Translations under genes and position numbers: made by a program | In this document: positions 42,922 through 50,683 of the stretch, piece by piece | How positions within the stretch are numbered: position 1 is the stretch's first letter | Layout of the letters: each line of letters begins with the position of its first letter | Assembly (NCBI GenBank): GCA_963786985.1 | Contig: CAWBBL010000032.1 | Span: 62,001-126,000, forward strand | From: Desertimonas sp963786985 | GTDB taxonomy: Bacteria > Actinomycetota > Acidimicrobiia > Acidimicrobiales > Ilumatobacteraceae | Direction of reading: 5' to 3' | Length of the DNA stretch: 64,000 nt | Notes under the pieces: generated by a model | The model's database searches: none | The model's input: only the letters and a program-made list of their open reading frames with translations | What the model was told of the DNA's origin: nothing

Positions 42922-44097
42922 GTGCACGAGTTCACCGCTGATCAGGCGCGCCGCATCGGTGGTCCGTTCGCCGGCGAACGGGTGGCGGCGGCCGAGCGGA
43001 GCGCCGCGATGCCCTGGCCGACGGTTGCCGAGGAGATCTGGCGCTACAGCCGGATCGGCGACCTCGACCTCGCCCGGTTCACGCCCGGCAAGATCGACAC
43101 CAAGGTCGACGGGGGCGACGGTGCGGCGTACGTCGTGACCGACGAGAACGCCCTCGCCGAGTTTCCGGCGATCCCCGGTGTCGATGCACCGGACATCTTC
43201 GCCGAGCTCAACGCCGCCTTCTGCAGCCCCATCGTCGTCACGATTCCGGCCCGCACGGTGCTCCCGCGGCCGATCATCGTCGACCATCACGTCGGCGCCG
43301 GTGCCACGTTCCCGCGGCTGATCGTCGACGTCGGGGAGGACTCGGAGGTCACGGTCGTCGAGCGCTTCACGTCCACCGACGGCGAACTGCTCGCTGTGCC
43401 GGTCGTCCAGGTACGTGCCGCCCAAGCTGCGCGGGTCAAATACCTCGCGGTCAACGACCTGTCGCACGAGGCGTGGCAGGTCGGCCACCTGCAGGCCGCG
43501 GGCGATGCCGATTCGTCGGTCACCCTCGCCACGGTGGCGCTCGGCGGTCACTATGCCCGGCTGCGCACCGAGGCACGGGTCGTTGGGCGCGGCGGCAGTA
43601 CCAAGCAGCTCGCCCTGTACTTCGCCGACGGCGAGCAGATGCACGACTTCCGTACGATCCAGGATCACGCCGCCCCGCACACGACCAGCGACCTGTTGTT
43701 CAAGGGCGCGGTGCAGGACTCCTCGGCCAGTGTCTACACCGGGTTGATCAAGATCCGCCCGGACGCCCGCGGCACGGTCGCCTTCCAGACCAACCGCAAC
43801 CTCACCCTCGGCGCCGGATCATGGGCCGAGAGCGTGCCCAACCTCGAGATCGAGACGAACGACGTGCGCTGCAGCCACGCCTCGACCGTCGGCCCGATCG
43901 ACGACGAGCAACTCTTCTACATCGAGAGCCGCGGTGTGCCGACTCCAATTGCCGAGCGGCTGATCGTGCTCGGCTTCTTCGACGAGGTTCTCGCCCAGCT
44001 CCCCGTGCCGGCGCTCACGGCCGAGCTGCGCGACCGCGTCGCCCGCAAGTTCGACGGCCGTGAGTTGGCCGCTGCGGTGAGGGAGGGACGCGCGTGA
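42922..44097 (+). CDS. sufD: Fe-S cluster assembly protein SufD
   Basis: The 391-residue SufB/SufD-family protein has ARTVLPRPIIVDHHVGAGATFPRLIVDVGEDSEVTVVERF, the beta-helix core, KQLALYFADGEQMHDFRTIQDHAAPHTTSDLLFKGAVQDSSASVYTGLIKIRPDARG and DDEQLFYIESRGVPTPIAERLIVLGFFDEV. This is the SufD pattern, lacking the SufB EGCSAP segment. It partners SufB and SufC in the scaffold. The GTG at 42922 is chosen; the longer frame adds nine codons through a repeat edge. It overlaps the Rieske-type gene by 4 bp. Confidence 0.88.
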   Translation: MHEFTADQARRIGGPFAGERVAAAERSAAMPWPTVAEEIWRYSRIGDLDLARFTPGKIDTKVDGGDGAAYVVTDENALAEFPAIPGVDAPDIFAELNAAFCSPIVVTIPARTVLPRPIIVDHHVGAGATFPRLIVDVGEDSEVTVVERFTSTDGELLAVPVVQVRAAQAARVKYLAVNDLSHEAWQVGHLQAAGDADSSVTLATVALGGHYARLRTEARVVGRGGSTKQLALYFADGEQMHDFRTIQDHAAPHTTSDLLFKGAVQDSSASVYTGLIKIRPDARGTVAFQTNRNLTLGAGSWAESVPNLEIETNDVRCSHASTVGPIDDEQLFYIESRGVPTPIAERLIVLGFFDEVLAQLPVPALTAELRDRVARKFDGRELAAAVREGRA

Positions 44098-44438
44098 CCG
44101 CTGACGAGGCGACGCTGCAGCTGTCCGAGCTCGAACACGGCACGGCCCGGCGCGTGATGGTCGGTGACGTGCCCGTTGCACTCGTGCGCATCGATGACGA
44201 CGTGTACGCGATCGGCGACATCTGCAGCCACGCCGAGGTGTCGCTGTCGGGCGGCGAGGTGTACTGCGAGGACAAGGAGATCGAGTGCCCGCAACACGGC
44301 AGCGTGTTCAGCCTCGAGACCGGCGAGCCGGCGACACTTCCGGCGACGCAACCCGTGCCGGTGTTCGACGTCGCCGTGAGTGACGGCATCGTCACGGTCC
44401 GGGCACGCCCTGACGCCGGTAACGGGGTGGTCGGGTGA
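44094..44438 (+). CDS. Rieske-type [2Fe-2S] protein within the suf operon
   Basis: The 114-residue protein has the Rieske cluster motifs CSHAEVSLSGG (C-x-H) and ECPQHGSVFSLETG (C-x2-H), about 17 residues apart, as in small non-haem-dioxygenase-type ferredoxins. It begins LQLSELEHGTARRVMVGDVPVALVRIDDDVYAIG, the usual lead. Tight overlaps with sufD upstream and sufC downstream make it a SUF operon member, perhaps delivering electrons for cluster assembly. This placement is known in several actinobacterial suf operons. GTG start. Confidence 0.85.
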   Translation: MTADEATLQLSELEHGTARRVMVGDVPVALVRIDDDVYAIGDICSHAEVSLSGGEVYCEDKEIECPQHGSVFSLETGEPATLPATQPVPVFDVAVSDGIVTVRARPDAGNGVVG

Positions 44439-45268
44439 CGGCGACCCTGGAGATCCGCGGCCTGCGCGTCGCTGCCGGCGGAACCGAGATCCTCCGCGGC
44501 ATCGACCTGACCGTGTCGAGTGGGCAGGTGCATGCCGTGATGGGTCCCAACGGCGCGGGCAAGAGCACGCTGTCCGGGGCGATCATGGGCAAGCCCGGCT
44601 ACGAAGTCCTCGCCGGCTCGGTCACCCTGGACGTGGGTCCGGGCGACGCCCGGGGGTCCCGGGTCAACGTCCTGGACATGCCGGTGTGGGAGCGCGCCGC
44701 CGCCGGGCTGCACCTCGTGATGCAGTACCCGACCGAGGTTCCCGGCGTGGCCCTCGACGCCGTCATGACCGAGGCGCTGGCAGCCCGCGACCGGCCGGTG
44801 TCCGATGTCGACGCCGTGCTCGGTGCCGAAGCGGCGCGCATCGGGCTGCCGACGGCGTTGCTCCATCGCTCACTCAACGTCGACCTGTCCGGCGGCGAGA
44901 AGAAGCGCAACGAAACGCTGCAGCTCGCCGTACTGCGGCCGCGCATCGCGATCCTCGACGAAATCGATTCCGGACTCGATGTCGATGCCCTGCGGGCCTG
45001 CTCCAAACGGATCGAGGCGCTCACTCACTCCGACGACGGAACGCCCGGTCTCGGCGTGTTGGCGATCACCCACTACAGCCGCCTCCTCACCGAGCTGCAT
45101 CCGGACCGCGTGCACATCCTCGTCAAGGGGCGCATCGTCGCTTCCGGTGGTCCGGAGCTTGCCGCCCAACTGGAGGCCGACGGCTACGGCGCGTTCAGCG
45201 ACGATGCAGCGGACGAGACCGATCAGTCGGCAACCAGCAGCGCCCTCGACGACCTGTTCCGCATCTGA
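44435..45268 (+). CDS. sufC: Fe-S assembly ATPase SufC, copy 1
   Basis: The 277-residue ABC ATPase has Walker A GPNGAGKST, the SufC-specific signature LSGGEKKRNE, Walker B IAILDEIDSGLDVDAL and the switch His in ITHYSRLL. All catalytic residues are present. It carries a C-terminal extension (DETDQSATSSALDDLFRI) and lacks the D-x-x-x-W-P-x-x-E-R-A segment seen in copy 2. It is translationally coupled to the Rieske gene. A second complete SufC lies 3.3 kb away on the other strand. Confidence 0.87.
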   Translation: MTATLEIRGLRVAAGGTEILRGIDLTVSSGQVHAVMGPNGAGKSTLSGAIMGKPGYEVLAGSVTLDVGPGDARGSRVNVLDMPVWERAAAGLHLVMQYPTEVPGVALDAVMTEALAARDRPVSDVDAVLGAEAARIGLPTALLHRSLNVDLSGGEKKRNETLQLAVLRPRIAILDEIDSGLDVDALRACSKRIEALTHSDDGTPGLGVLAITHYSRLLTELHPDRVHILVKGRIVASGGPELAAQLEADGYGAFSDDAADETDQSATSSALDDLFRI

Positions 45269-45320
45269 GAGTCGCCCGGCAGCGACCCGTGTCGCGATTG
45301 ACGTGCGTACGCTGCGGGCC

Positions 45321-45563
45321 ATGACTGACACTTGGTCCGAGACCGACGGCGCCCTGCATCGGCGCTTCGAGTTCGCCGATTTCTCCGAGGCGTTTGCGTT
45401 CATGACGCGGGTCGCGATCCTCGCCGAGAAGGCCGGCCACCACCCGGACTGGTCGAACTCGTGGAACACCGTGGACATCTCCTTGACCACGCACTCCGCC
45501 GGGTCGACCGTCACCGACAACGACCGCAACCTCGCCGCGGCGATCGACAAGCTGCTCGGATGA
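45321..45563 (+). CDS. 4a-hydroxytetrahydrobiopterin dehydratase-like protein (PCD/DCoH)
   Basis: The 80-residue protein has the single-domain PCD fold: LHRRFEFADFSEAFAFMTRVAILAEKAGHHPDWSNSWNTVDISLTTHSAGSTVTDND contains the EKAGHHPDW catalytic His pair and the T-x-x-x-x-x-x-T-D-x-D end. It dehydrates pterin-4a-carbinolamine, although many bacteria with PCD lack pterin hydroxylases and its role may be in moco or folate metabolism. Its stop overlaps the next gene (ATGA). It lies 52 bp after sufC. Confidence 0.83.
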   Translation: MTDTWSETDGALHRRFEFADFSEAFAFMTRVAILAEKAGHHPDWSNSWNTVDISLTTHSAGSTVTDNDRNLAAAIDKLLG

Positions 45564-46045
45564 CGGAGGTTCGCCTGCACCCCAACGTCGCCCGCGTCGT
45601 GGAGGCCGGGGCTGAGCGGGGATTGCCCATCGAGCCGTTCCACTTCCCCGATGGCACGAAGACGGCGGCCGACGCCGCGGCGGCGATCGGCGTCGATGTC
45701 GGTCAGATCGTCAAGAGCCTGATCTTCGCCGTCGACGGCGCGGTCGTGCTCGCCTACGTCAGTGGCCGCAATCAACTCGACGAGGGCAAGCTGGCGGCCG
45801 CCGCTGGTGGCTCGACGTGTTCGCGGGTTGACGCCGACACGGTCAGATCGGCGACTGGATTCCCGATCGGTGGTGTGCCCCCGATCGGACATGCGACACC
45901 GCTGCCCGTGTTCGTCGATCCCGATCTGCTCGACTACGACGTCGTGTGGGCAGCCGCCGGAACGTGGACCGATGTGTTCGCGATCAGCCCTGCAGACCTC
46001 GTGCGGGTCAGTGGCGGGACGGTGGCCGACCTGCGGCGCGCCTGA
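45560..46045 (+). CDS. YbaK/ProX-type aminoacyl-tRNA deacylase
   Basis: The 161-residue protein is a YbaK/EbsC-type editing domain: EPFHFPDGTKTAADAAAAIGVDVGQIVKSLIFAVDGAVVLAYVSGRNQLDEGKLAAAAGG and VRSATGFPIGGVPPIGHATPLPVFVDPDLL. The invariant Lys in IVKSL and the GGVPPIGH turn are present. It hydrolyses mischarged Cys- or Pro-tRNA. It is coupled by ATGA to the PCD gene and is convergent with a thioesterase-like gene only 6 bp away. Confidence 0.86.
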   Translation: MTEVRLHPNVARVVEAGAERGLPIEPFHFPDGTKTAADAAAAIGVDVGQIVKSLIFAVDGAVVLAYVSGRNQLDEGKLAAAAGGSTCSRVDADTVRSATGFPIGGVPPIGHATPLPVFVDPDLLDYDVVWAAAGTWTDVFAISPADLVRVSGGTVADLRRA

Positions 46046-46051
46046 CACCCG

Positions 46052-46729
46052 TCAGCCGCTGGGCGGCGGCGGGAGCTCCATCGTCTGGGCGAACAGCTCG
46101 GGGTCGACCGTGATGAACAGCCCGACGCCGCGGGCCACGACCACGTCCGCGCCGCCGTCGGGATCGATCAGCTCTCCGTCGATGGTCAGCTTGCGACCCT
46201 GTTGCGACACGAGGCGACCGCGGCACAACAGTGGACGGTGCAGCGGCGTCGGCCGCTCGTAGCGGACCTTCAGCTCGCCGGTGAAGGCCGGCCGCTGGAT
46301 GACTCCGAGCACGAACCCGAACACGTCGTCGAACAGACCGGCGACGATCCCGCCGTGGGCTCGGCCGGGGGCGCCCTCGTGGGCGGCGCCGAGCGTGACA
46401 GTCGCCTCGATCTCGTCACCGATGCGATGGACCTCGAGGTCCAGCCCCCACGGACTGGCCGTGCCGGAGAACGGCCGATCGTCGTACGACTCGATCGCCG
46501 TACCGCGATCCGTCGTCGCCGTCTCACGGTGCCCGACCTGTTCGATCGGGCGGCTGCGTGGCGTCCCGGTGTCGAGCCGATCGGTCAGCGCGCCCAGCGT
46601 GACGGCGACGTTGGTGAGCAGCTCCTCGTCGGCATCGTGACCGATCAACGCATGGCCGAGCTGGCGCACCGCTCGGCCGGCCGAGCGGCGGGCGACGGCC
46701 TCGCTCGACAGTTGCTCGGCAGAGACCAT
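46052..46729 (-). CDS. PaaI-like hot-dog thioesterase
   Basis: The 225-residue protein has an N-terminal helical lead of about 85 residues and a C-terminal hot-dog domain with the PaaI/4HBT motif EGAPGRAHGGIVAGLFDDVFGFVLG, followed by GELKVRYERPTPLHRPLLCRGRL. It would hydrolyse acyl-CoA thioesters. Lead length is more than usual for a single hot-dog, which suggests a dimer-forming extension. A CTGGGGAAG-type repeat lies directly upstream, between it and sufU, so they may have separate promoters. Confidence 0.8.
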   Translation of the reverse strand: MVSAEQLSSEAVARRSAGRAVRQLGHALIGHDADEELLTNVAVTLGALTDRLDTGTPRSRPIEQVGHRETATTDRGTAIESYDDRPFSGTASPWGLDLEVHRIGDEIEATVTLGAAHEGAPGRAHGGIVAGLFDDVFGFVLGVIQRPAFTGELKVRYERPTPLHRPLLCRGRLVSQQGRKLTIDGELIDPDGGADVVVARGVGLFITVDPELFAQTMELPPPPSG

Positions 46730-46756
46730 CCGTCGATCGTACGAGCCCCCTCCATC

Positions 46757-46831
46757 ATCTGGGGAAGTTCCGTGTCAGGGCCTGAAACAGATTCTCCCCA
46801 GATGCGGTGATGACACGAATCTTCCCCAGAT
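46757..46831. repeat. dispersed 28/43-geometry element (CTGGGGAAG core), copy ii
   Basis: CTGGGGAAG lies at 46759-46767; inverse arms at 46793-46801 (TCTCCCCAG, two changes) and 46821-46829 (CTTCCCCAG). Span 43, offset 28. Spacers share the GTGTCA/TGACAC pair. It lies between two leftward genes. Confidence 0.88.
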
Positions 46832-46853
46832 GGAGGGGAGCGGTGGGGTCCCG

Positions 46854-47315
46854 TCAGACGGGTTGGTCGACGGCGTCGAGGGCGTCGACGAGCGTGTTCC
46901 AGGCCAGCGTGGCGCACTTGATCCGGACGGGGAACTTGACCACGCCCTGCAGTGCCTCGAGGTCACCGAGTTCAGGCACCGGGCCACCTCCGTCGGCGGC
47001 GTCGCCCCCGTCGTCGATCGACATCATCCCCTTGAACCGCCGGACCAGGGCGCGCACCTCGTCGACCGAGCGGCCCTTGATCGCCTGGGACATCATCGAC
47101 GCCGAGCTCTGGGAGATCGAACATCCCTGCCCGCCGACCTTGACGTCGTCGACCCGGTCGTCGTCGACGAGCAGATAGACGGTGATCTCGTCGCCACAGA
47201 GTGGATTGTGGCCCTGGGCCACTGCCGCGGGAGGCGCCGGCAGCTCACCGCGGTTGCGCGGCGACCGATAGTGGTCGAGGATGATCTCGCGATAGAGGTC
47301 TTCGAGACCTGGCAT
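46854..47315 (-). CDS. sufU: SufU, Fe-S assembly sulfur-acceptor protein
   Basis: The 153-residue protein starts LEDLYREIILDHYRSPRNRGEL, with NPLCGDEI, VKVGGQGCSISQSSASMMSQAIKG and RIKCATLAWNTLVDAL. These three Cys and the Asp are the SufU zinc/cysteine site. SufU accepts sulfur from SufS by zinc-ligand exchange in Gram-positive-type SUF systems. It has the extra 18-21 residue insertion region that marks SufU (here DDGGDAADGGG). The ATG 47315 start is chosen. It is downstream of sufS in a sufC-sufS-sufU leftward operon. Confidence 0.87.
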   Translation of the reverse strand: MPGLEDLYREIILDHYRSPRNRGELPAPPAAVAQGHNPLCGDEITVYLLVDDDRVDDVKVGGQGCSISQSSASMMSQAIKGRSVDEVRALVRRFKGMMSIDDGGDAADGGGPVPELGDLEALQGVVKFPVRIKCATLAWNTLVDALDAVDQPV

Positions 47316-47334
47316 GTGGTCGCTCCGTTGGTTG

Positions 47335-48606
47335 CTAGCTCGGGGGGAGGCCGAAGATGTCCGACGCACCGTCGAGGGCATCGGCGAGGGCGTCGATGTC
47401 GTCACGGTCGTTGTACAGATACCAGCTTGCCCGCACCGTGGCCGCCACGTCGAGCACCCGCATCAACGGCTTGGCGCAATGGTGGCCAGCCCGCACGCAC
47501 ACGTTGCGCTGATCGAGCACCTGGGACACGTCATGGGGGTGCAGATCGCGGAACGCGAAGCTGACCACTCCGCCACGCAGGGCCGGATTGGGCGGCCCGT
47601 GGATCGTGATGTCGTCCCCGAATCGATCGGTCAGCGTCGTCAACGCGTACTCGCTGAGCGCCCGTTCGTGAGTGTGGATGCGCTCCATGCCGACGCCCTG
47701 CATGAAGTCGACGGCCGCCCCGAAGCCGATCGCCTCGATGATCGGTGGGGTGCCTGCCTCGAACTTCGCCGGCACCGGCGCCGGCGTGTAACCATCGAAT
47801 CGCACGTCGGCGATCATGTTGCCGCCGCCGAGGAACGGGGGAGTGTCGTCGAGCAGCTCGGCGCGGCCCCACAGCGCACCGATCCCCGAAGGACCGCACA
47901 TCTTGTGGGCCGAGAAGGCGACGAAGTCGGCGTCCCACGCCTGTACGTCGGTGACGTTGTGCGGTACGTACTGGCAGGCGTCGACGACGGCGAGGGCTCC
48001 GGCGGCGTGGGCGGCAGCGGCCAGCTCGGCGACCGGCGTCAACGTGCCGAGCACGTTGCTCATCGCCGTGAAGGCGAACACCTTGGCGCCGTCGAGCAGC
48101 CGTTCGAGGTTGTCGCCGGCCAGGTCGAGCCGGCCGTCGGGCGTGATCGGCAGCCAACGCAGCTCGATGCCGTGGCGCTCGGCCATGATGTGCCACGGCA
48201 CGACGTTGGCGTGGTGCTCCATCTCCGTGACGACGACGACGTCACCGGCGGCGAGGTGCGCACCGCCCCACGACTGGGCGACGAGGTTGAGGGCCTCCGT
48301 GGCGTTCTTGGTGAACACGATCTCGTCGGCGTGGCGGGCGTTGACGAAGCGGGCGACCTTGCTGCGCGCCCCCTCGTAGGCGTCGGTGGCGTCGGCGGCG
48401 AGTCGGTAGGCGCTGCGATTGATCGGTGCGTACGACGTCTCGGTGAACTCGCTCATCGCGTCGATCACCTCGCGCGGCTTCTGCGACGTGTTCGCCGAGT
48501 CGAGGTAGTGGATCGGCAGGTGGTCGATCTCCTGCAGGAGGAGGGGGAACCGCTGCTTCAGGGCCGCGGCGTCGAGGCGGTCGACGTCGTCGACGGTGAC
48601 CGTCAC
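47335..48606 (-). CDS. sufS: cysteine desulfurase SufS
   Basis: The 423-residue protein is a group II PLP-dependent cysteine desulfurase: IHYLDSANTSQKPREVIDAM, TEMEHHANVVPW, VDACQYVPH, the PLP Lys in AFSAHKMCGPSGIGALWG and the catalytic Cys in RAGHHCAKPLM, then VRASWYLYNDRDDIDAL. It takes sulfur from cysteine for SufU and the SufBCD scaffold. The GTG start overlaps the stop of the upstream sufC copy. sufU follows 19 bp downstream. Length fits the family (about 405-420). Confidence 0.9.
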   Translation of the reverse strand: MTVTVDDVDRLDAAALKQRFPLLLQEIDHLPIHYLDSANTSQKPREVIDAMSEFTETSYAPINRSAYRLAADATDAYEGARSKVARFVNARHADEIVFTKNATEALNLVAQSWGGAHLAAGDVVVVTEMEHHANVVPWHIMAERHGIELRWLPITPDGRLDLAGDNLERLLDGAKVFAFTAMSNVLGTLTPVAELAAAAHAAGALAVVDACQYVPHNVTDVQAWDADFVAFSAHKMCGPSGIGALWGRAELLDDTPPFLGGGNMIADVRFDGYTPAPVPAKFEAGTPPIIEAIGFGAAVDFMQGVGMERIHTHERALSEYALTTLTDRFGDDITIHGPPNPALRGGVVSFAFRDLHPHDVSQVLDQRNVCVRAGHHCAKPLMRVLDVAATVRASWYLYNDRDDIDALADALDGASDIFGLPPS

Positions 48607-49388
48607 GATGCACCCGCCGTGACGCGGAACGAGTCGTAGCCGGCGCCGTCGACGCGCTCGACGAGCTCCATTCCCCCCGACTCGGCGATGCGCCCGTCGA
48701 TCATCACGTGGACGACCTCAGGAGTCACCTCGTCGAGCAGGCGCTGGTAGTGGGTGATCAGCACGACGCCCATGTCCGGACGCTGTTCACGGACGGCGTG
48801 GATACCCCGAGCGACGATGCGCAAGGCGTCGATGTCGAGGCCGGAGTCGGTCTCGTCGAGGATCGCCAGCTGCGGCTCGAGGATCGCCATCTGCATGATC
48901 TCGTTGCGCTTCTTCTCGCCGCCGGAGAACCCCTCATTGAGGTAGCGGTCGACGAACGCCGAGTCCATCCCGAGCCGCTCGGTCCACTCCATCGCGGCGA
49001 GGCGCAGCTCGAGCACGGACAAGTCGATGCCCTTGCGTGCCGACAGCGCCTGGCGCAGGAACTGGATGACCGAGACGCCGGGAATCTCCTGGGGGTACTG
49101 AAAGGCGAGGAACATGCCCGCCTTGGCCCGTTCGTCGGCCGGCCAGTCGCTGACATCGTCGCCGCCGAAGGTGATCGTCCCCGCCGTGACCTCGTACTCG
49201 GGCGACCCCATCAACGCCGACGCGAGGGTGCTCTTGCCGGACCCGTTGGGGCCCATCACGGCGTGGATCTCGCCGGCGCGGACGGTCAGGTCCAGGCCGC
49301 GAATGATGTCCGGGAGCGGACCGTCCGGGCCCGGCTCGGCTGGCCGGGCGGACAACCCCTCGACGCAGAAGAGGTCCTCGGCGCTCAT
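48603..49388 (-). CDS. sufC: Fe-S assembly ATPase SufC, copy 2
   Basis: The 261-residue ABC ATPase has GPNGSGKST, VSDWPADERAKAGMFLAFQYPQEIPGVSV, FSGGEKKRNEIMQMAILEPQLAILDETDSGLDIDAL and VVLITHYQRLLD. This is the canonical SufC sequence, closer to textbook SufC than the copy at 44435. It leads the leftward operon sufC-sufS-sufU. Having one copy next to sufD and one next to sufS suggests duplication with partner specialisation. ATG 49388 is chosen; a short TTAATC-rich gap precedes it. Confidence 0.88.
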   Translation of the reverse strand: MSAEDLFCVEGLSARPAEPGPDGPLPDIIRGLDLTVRAGEIHAVMGPNGSGKSTLASALMGSPEYEVTAGTITFGGDDVSDWPADERAKAGMFLAFQYPQEIPGVSVIQFLRQALSARKGIDLSVLELRLAAMEWTERLGMDSAFVDRYLNEGFSGGEKKRNEIMQMAILEPQLAILDETDSGLDIDALRIVARGIHAVREQRPDMGVVLITHYQRLLDEVTPEVVHVMIDGRIAESGGMELVERVDGAGYDSFRVTAGAS

Positions 49389-49413
49389 CGAGTTAATCCT
49401 ACCGCGCGTGTTG

Positions 49414-50586
49414 CTATTTCCCGACCGCCGGGACGGTGACACCCGACCAGTCCACGTCGTCGACGTCGACCGCCCGTAGCTCGGCGGCGATCTGTTCGGG
49501 GAGCGTGTCGAGGATGAACGTGCCGAGGGCCGTCTCGACGCTGGCCCGGACCTTCAGGCGATGCGCGGTGCGATTGGGCGGGAGCAACTCGACGTGCAGG
49601 TGCCAGTCGTCGCTGCCCGCGCCGTGCCGAGCAGGCGGCGCTTCCTGGACGTACATCATGTACGGCAGTGGAAATCCCCACAGTCGGTCGTAGCGGCGGA
49701 TGACGTCGGAGATCGCCCGCGCGAGGTCGAGGGCGGCGTCGTCGCCGAGGTCGCCGAGCCGGCCGACACCGTGGTGTCGGGCCCGGACGTGAACCTCCAG
49801 CGGCCACCGGGAGGCGAACGGAACGGCGGCCACGAAGTGCTCGTTGGCGTGGATCACCCGTTCGCTGTCGAGATCCTCGGCGATCAGCGCGCAGCCGAGG
49901 CAGGCCCCGTGGGCCCGCCGATGGCCCTCGTGGCTGGCAAGTTTCGTCGCCGTCACAGGTGGCAGGTGCCCGTAGGCGTAGAGCTGGCCGTGGAGATGGG
50001 GGAGTGTGGCGCCGACGTCGCTGCCGTGGTTCTCGAACGCCATCACGTAGTCGTGACCCTCGGCCCACAGCGCCGCGGTCTGCTCCCGCCACACGGCGAC
50101 GACGTTGGCGAACTGTTGCAGCGAGAGATCGGCGAGGTGTTCGACGTGCTCGGCGGTGTACACGACGACGAGGCAGCGGCCCAGTGAAGAGCGCACCAGC
50201 TCCGGGTCGACGTAGGCCGGGTCTGGGCGGTGCCCAGGAGTAAACGGCTCTGGGGCGTGCGGCGACATCGACGGATAGCGGTTCTCGAACACTGCCAGAC
50301 CGAACGGACCAGGTAGCTCCGGGCCTCCCGGGCACAGCGGGCAGGGGGGCGCCCCCTCGCCCGTGGTGGTCGTACTCGGTCGCACGTTGCGGGCCGGAGA
50401 CACGAGGATCCAGGAGCCAGTCAGTCGGTCGTAGCGACGGTGCAGCAGCGAGACGTCGTGGCCCGAATCGGCCGGCTGCGCCGCGATGGCCGCCAGCGTG
50501 CCCTCGTCGACGTCGCCGTACAGCAGGAACTGCCGTCCGTCGGGGTGCATCACCTCGTGTCGGGCGAGCACCCGCCGCCCCGTCAT
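49414..50586 (-). CDS. galT: galactose-1-phosphate uridylyltransferase GalT
   Basis: The 390-residue protein has the GalT zinc motif PCPLCPGG, VFENRYPSMS, FENHGSDVGATLPHLHGQLYAYG (the H-x-H-G-Q nucleophile His motif), GCALIAEDLDSERVIHANEHFVAAVPFASRWPLEVHV and DDWHLHVELLPP. It converts galactose-1-phosphate and UDP-glucose to glucose-1-phosphate and UDP-galactose in the Leloir pathway. ATG 50586 is chosen because the longer frame would run through a repeat element. It serves the galactoside hydrolases upstream. galK and galE are not in the window. Confidence 0.88.
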   Translation of the reverse strand: MTGRRVLARHEVMHPDGRQFLLYGDVDEGTLAAIAAQPADSGHDVSLLHRRYDRLTGSWILVSPARNVRPSTTTTGEGAPPCPLCPGGPELPGPFGLAVFENRYPSMSPHAPEPFTPGHRPDPAYVDPELVRSSLGRCLVVVYTAEHVEHLADLSLQQFANVVAVWREQTAALWAEGHDYVMAFENHGSDVGATLPHLHGQLYAYGHLPPVTATKLASHEGHRRAHGACLGCALIAEDLDSERVIHANEHFVAAVPFASRWPLEVHVRARHHGVGRLGDLGDDAALDLARAISDVIRRYDRLWGFPLPYMMYVQEAPPARHGAGSDDWHLHVELLPPNRTAHRLKVRASVETALGTFILDTLPEQIAAELRAVDVDDVDWSGVTVPAVGK

Positions 50587-50596
50587 CGCCCGTCCG

Positions 50597-50671
50597 TTCT
50601 GGGCGGCCTTCGGTCCACTTTCCGTTCTGGGCGGCCTCCGGCCCGAAAACGGGCCGTTCGGCCGCCCAGTT
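50597..50671. repeat. dispersed 28/43-geometry element, copy D (CTGGGCGGC core)
   Basis: CTGGGCGGC lies at 50599-50607 and 50627-50635, and GCCGCCCAG at 50661-50669, giving offset 28 and span 43. It is between two leftward genes (alpha-galactosidase and galT). An internal GGCCCG-AAAA-CGGGCC hairpin fills the inner span. Confidence 0.9.
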
Positions 50672-50683
50672 CGATGGGTGAGC

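Noticed and set aside
2138..50671. CRISPR array from 28-bp-spaced repeats
   Set aside because: Each locus has only two direct copies of a 9-mer plus an inverted copy, with similar rather than unique spacers, no leader and no cas genes.
2138..50671. The repeats as ordinary Rho-independent terminators
   Set aside because: They lack T-tracts, occur in both orientations relative to transcription, and carry an extra direct arm at a fixed offset that a terminator does not need.
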